Shown here: in pieces, positions 61,336 through 64,000 of the stretch
Layout of the letters: each line of letters starts with the position of its first letter
Numbering within the stretch: the first letter of the stretch is position 1
Assembly: GCA_963816155.1 (NCBI GenBank)
Contig: CAWFJE010000009.1
Coordinates: 303,567 to 367,566 of the forward strand
Reading direction: 5' to 3'
Source: JAXGXJ01 sp963816155
GTDB lineage: Bacteria; Actinomycetota; Thermoleophilia; RBG-16-64-13
Length of the DNA stretch: 64,000 nucleotides
Made by a program: the position numbers and the translations under genes
The notes under the pieces: generated by a model
The model's database searches: none
Seen by the model: only the letters and a program-made list of their open reading frames with translations
What the model was told of the DNA's origin: nothing

Positions 61336-64000
61336 GCACCTCGAGCCGCATCCTGCGCCCCAAGCTGCGACCACCACGCATAGGGTCGGAGCGCCGCGAG
61401 AGGCAGCGTCTGCTCGATAGGTTGGATCAGGGGCTGGCTGGGCCGCTGACTCTGATCGCGGCCCCGGCCGGGTACGGCAAGACGACGTTGCTCATTCAGT
61501 GGATCGCCCGGCAAGACCGACCCTCGGCGTGGGTCACGCTGGACAAGACCGACAACGACCCCAGCCTGTTCTTGGAGGAGATAGTGGAGGCCGTCAGGCT
61601 GGTGTTCCCGGACTCCTGCAGGGGCACGAGCGTTCTACTCCGTCGCCCCGGACTCCCGTCGCTCGCGCTGCTCACGCGGGAACTCACGAACGAACTGGAC
61701 GAGCTGGACGAGTTCATCCTGGTGCTGGACGACTGCCATAGTCTCAAAGACCCGCAGACGTTGGAGGTACTCCGTCAGCTGGTCAGCCGGCCCCCCGGCT
61801 CGATGCACCTTGTTCTGGCCTGTCGGGCGGATCCTTTGCTGCCTCTCGGAGCTCTGCGAGGACGGGGTCTTCTGAACGAATTGCGGGCAGTGGAGTTGCG
61901 CTTCAATCAAGAGGAGGCGCTGGAGTATCTGGAGCACGCGGTCGGCCGTCCACTCACAGAGGCCCAACTCGCTTCGCTCGTGGAGCGGACCGAGGGCTGG
62001 ATCGCCGGCCTCCATCTGGCCGCGCTGTCACTGCTGAACCGGGAGGATCTCGATGAAGGCATCCGAGCTTTCGCGGGCAGCGATCGCTTCGTGGCCGACT
62101 ATCTCATGGACGAACTCTGGGCTCAGCTCCATCCGTCTGTACGGCACTACCTCACGGTCACCTCCATCCTCGAACGTCTTTCTGCTCCCCTGTGCCGAGC
62201 CGTCTTGGGAGAGGGGGCTGTGGATTTCTTCGAGGGTCGGCCGATGTTGGAGTGGCTGGAGGACTCCAACCTGTTCACGGTCTCTCTGGATGAACAGCGG
62301 GAGTGGTTCCGCTATCACCATCTCTTCCGTGACCTCCTGCGCCGCTCACTCCATGAGAGTACGTCCCCGGAGGCAGTGGCTGCTCTGCACGTTCGAGCGG
62401 CCGAGTTTCTCGGTTCTCATGACGTATCGATGACGCGCTTGCTCATCTCCGGCGAGCCGACGAGATCGACCGGGCAGCGGACCTCATCGAGGAGCAGCGC
62501 TTGGGCGCGCTCGAGGCCGAGCGGTGGAGGGCGCTGGAGCGGTGGGCGGAGGCGCTGGGCCCAGAGGTGGTCGGCACCCGTGCTGCGCTTGGTCATGATC
62601 CCGGCTTGGTTAGCGCACCAGAAAGCGGATTTCACGGAGATGTGCCGCCACTGCGACCGCGCCGAGGAGCTCTTGGATGCGGGCGACCGACCGGATGGGA
62701 AGCGATCGAGCACTTCGCGGCGAGATCGCCGCACTGCGGGCTCAGGCGGCCTACTGGCGGGCCGACGGCGCCGAGACCTTGGTCCTTTCTCGAGAGGCGC
62801 TGGCTCGCTTGCCTGAGGACCACCTCCTGGCCCGAGCTACAGCCACTCTCTTCGTAGGAGCCGGCCTCCATCTGCTTGGGCGGAATCAGGAGGCCCTCGG
62901 TGTCTTTCGCCAAGGTTCCGCAGGATACTGCGGAGAGGCTATTCATCCTCGGGCAATGATCGGATCGGCCCTGGTGGCGCTGGCTGTCGGCGATGTGGAC
63001 TACGCAGAGCAGGCGGCGAACAGCTTTCTGGTCCGCGCCACCGAGCACGGACTGGAGGAAAGCACGGGCTGGGCGCATTACTTCCTTGGTCTGGCCGCCT
63101 ATCTTCGTGATGACCTTTCCTTGGCCGAGGAACACTACGCGACCGTGGATCCCTACCTATCTCACGCCGTCCCTGCCAGGCAGTCCGCCTACGGCCTGGC
63201 GTGGGTGCGGCAGGCGCAGGGCCGACCGGCTGAGGCCCTCGCGTCTCTGGATGAAGCCGCGGCTATGGTGTCGAGTCTGAACATCCCCTCCGGCCCCGAG
63301 GTGCGGCTACTGCGGGCCCGGATAGCTGCGCTGAACGGTTCGAACGACAACGGGGCGGTCCTGGCGCGGAGCCTTCTTCCATCCGGCGGACCCGGGCCCA
63401 TCCACTTGAATACCTGCCATGAACTGGGCGCGATCAGCGCCGTGGCTGTACTGCTGATGCAGGGGAGCGACGACGATCTCGCGGCCTGTCGGGGGCCTCT
63501 CGAACGCCTCTTTTCGAGCGCGGAAACGACAGGGAACGTCTTCCGTCAGGTGCAGTGCCTCATCTTGCAGGCCCTCCTGGCCGACCGACAGGGCCGCACC
63601 GGCGAGGCCCTGGCTTCACTCTCCCGCGCGGTGGCGTCGGCTAGGCCCGGGCGTCTGATCCGGGTGTTTCCCGAGATGGGCGATCGAGTGCATGGCCTAC
63701 TGCGGGCGCTCCGCGCACGTGGCGACGACGTCAGGTTCATCGAGGAACTCCTGATCTCTTTCGAAAGCAGGGGAGTAGCTTCGGAGCTGGGCTCCTCCCT
63801 TCAGCCTCGGGCCTCCCCGCGGGGAGTACCTGATCGAAACCCTACTGACCAACCGTGAACTCGATGTGCTCGAACTCTTGGACCAGCGACTTAGCAACAA
63901 GGAGATCGCGAAGATCCTGGTCATCTCTCCGGCGACGGTGAAACGTCATACCCTGAGCGTCTACAGCAAGCTGGGCGTGGCCGGCAGGCGTGAAGCAGCC
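61332..64000 (+). pseudogene. MalT-type LuxR transcriptional regulator, several frameshifts, 3' end outside window
   Basis: Starts at GTG 61332 overlapping the MoaF stop (GTGA). The N-terminal STAND ATPase has Walker A APAGYGKTTLLIQW and Walker B FILVLDDCH; a winged-helix part (YHHLFRDLLRR) follows. The frame changes near 62430 (to DDALAHLRRADEIDRAADLI), near 62570-62580 (to PVLRLVMIPAWLAHQKADF), near 62690 (to the long TPR-like region ALRGEIAALRAQAAYWR...), and near 63800 (to the HTH). The LuxR helix-turn-helix TNRELDVLELLDQRLSNKEI, ILVISPATVKRHTLSVYSKL is intact to the window end. Such ~900-aa regulators sense sugars or other small molecules; its coupled MoaF partner may be its target or sensor. 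Confidence 0.85.

Noticed and set aside
1..64000. CRISPR arrays, insertion sequences, prophage or integrase genes
   Set aside because: No regularly spaced repeats, transposase motifs, terminases, integrases or tRNA-borne attachment duplications were seen; the only tRNA gene has no partial copy in the window.

Overview
The window looks like a chromosome segment of a high-G+C Gram-positive bacterium of the actinobacterial kind, probably an uncultured lineage recovered from a metagenome (inference). The evidence is dense high-G+C coding, many GTG/TTG starts, Thr-rich linkers after lipoprotein boxes, a CtpE-type calcium P-ATPase, very short or leaderless promoters, and the dnaX-ybaB-recR ... lysC block. 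SLH-domain cell-wall proteins and a large SRP RNA argue against a typical Streptomyces or Mycobacterium. I see no phage, IS element, integrase, plasmid function or CRISPR array.

Layout. 1-7.2 kb: an SLH/lytic-enzyme-like protein cut by the window edge; an ABC-2 exporter operon with a LolA-like lipoprotein-carrier protein; and a divergent OmpR/HisKA two-component pair that probably controls it. 7.3-12.5 kb: divergent glycogen genes, alpha-glucan phosphorylase and a frameshifted 4-alpha-glucanotransferase. 12.5-19.5 kb: surface-polysaccharide and wall genes (O-antigen-ligase-like protein, a micro-protein with an LPXTG-like tail, UDP-glucose dehydrogenase, two N-acetylmuramoyl-L-alanine amidases). 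19.5-28 kb: LOG-like protein, Hrq1-type helicase, metallophosphoesterase, aspartate-semialdehyde dehydrogenase, an orphan amide/branched-chain amino-acid binding protein, and a PAS/GAF sensor. 28-39 kb (minus strand): tRNA-Ser, SRP RNA, CPA2 antiporter, dnaX, ybaB, recR, a YgbA-like gene, aspartokinase, and a frameshift-riddled ABC-2 exporter. 39-50.7 kb: membrane proteins, AEC transporter, HAD-AIR synthase fusion, MarR/MFS pair, cyclase and TatD-like hydrolases, thioesterase, SPFH protein, ribbon-helix-helix protein, M29 aminopeptidase. 50.7-64 kb: MFS transporter, a complete oligopeptide ABC importer with fused ATPases, CtpE-like ATPase, a MoaF-family protein and a MalT/LuxR regulator running off the end.

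The most interesting observation is a small dispersed element that contributes in-frame coding sequence to two unrelated proteins. A 159-bp inverted-repeat-bounded element with a strong central palindrome (9653-9811) lies inside the phosphorylase gene. Forty-six bases at and beside one of its ends recur at 40/46 identity, in the same reading frame, inside the YgbA-like gene (33417-33462). Both sit where the protein families have no such sequence. This resembles Rickettsia palindromic elements, which are otherwise a rickettsial phenomenon.

A second global feature is a large number of single-base indels in otherwise conserved genes (malQ, two ABC permeases and their ATPase, dnaX, SPFH, M29 peptidase, LuxR). 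Most are one-base insertions, so sequencing error is the leading explanation; those genes are annotated as frameshifted rather than biologically dead.
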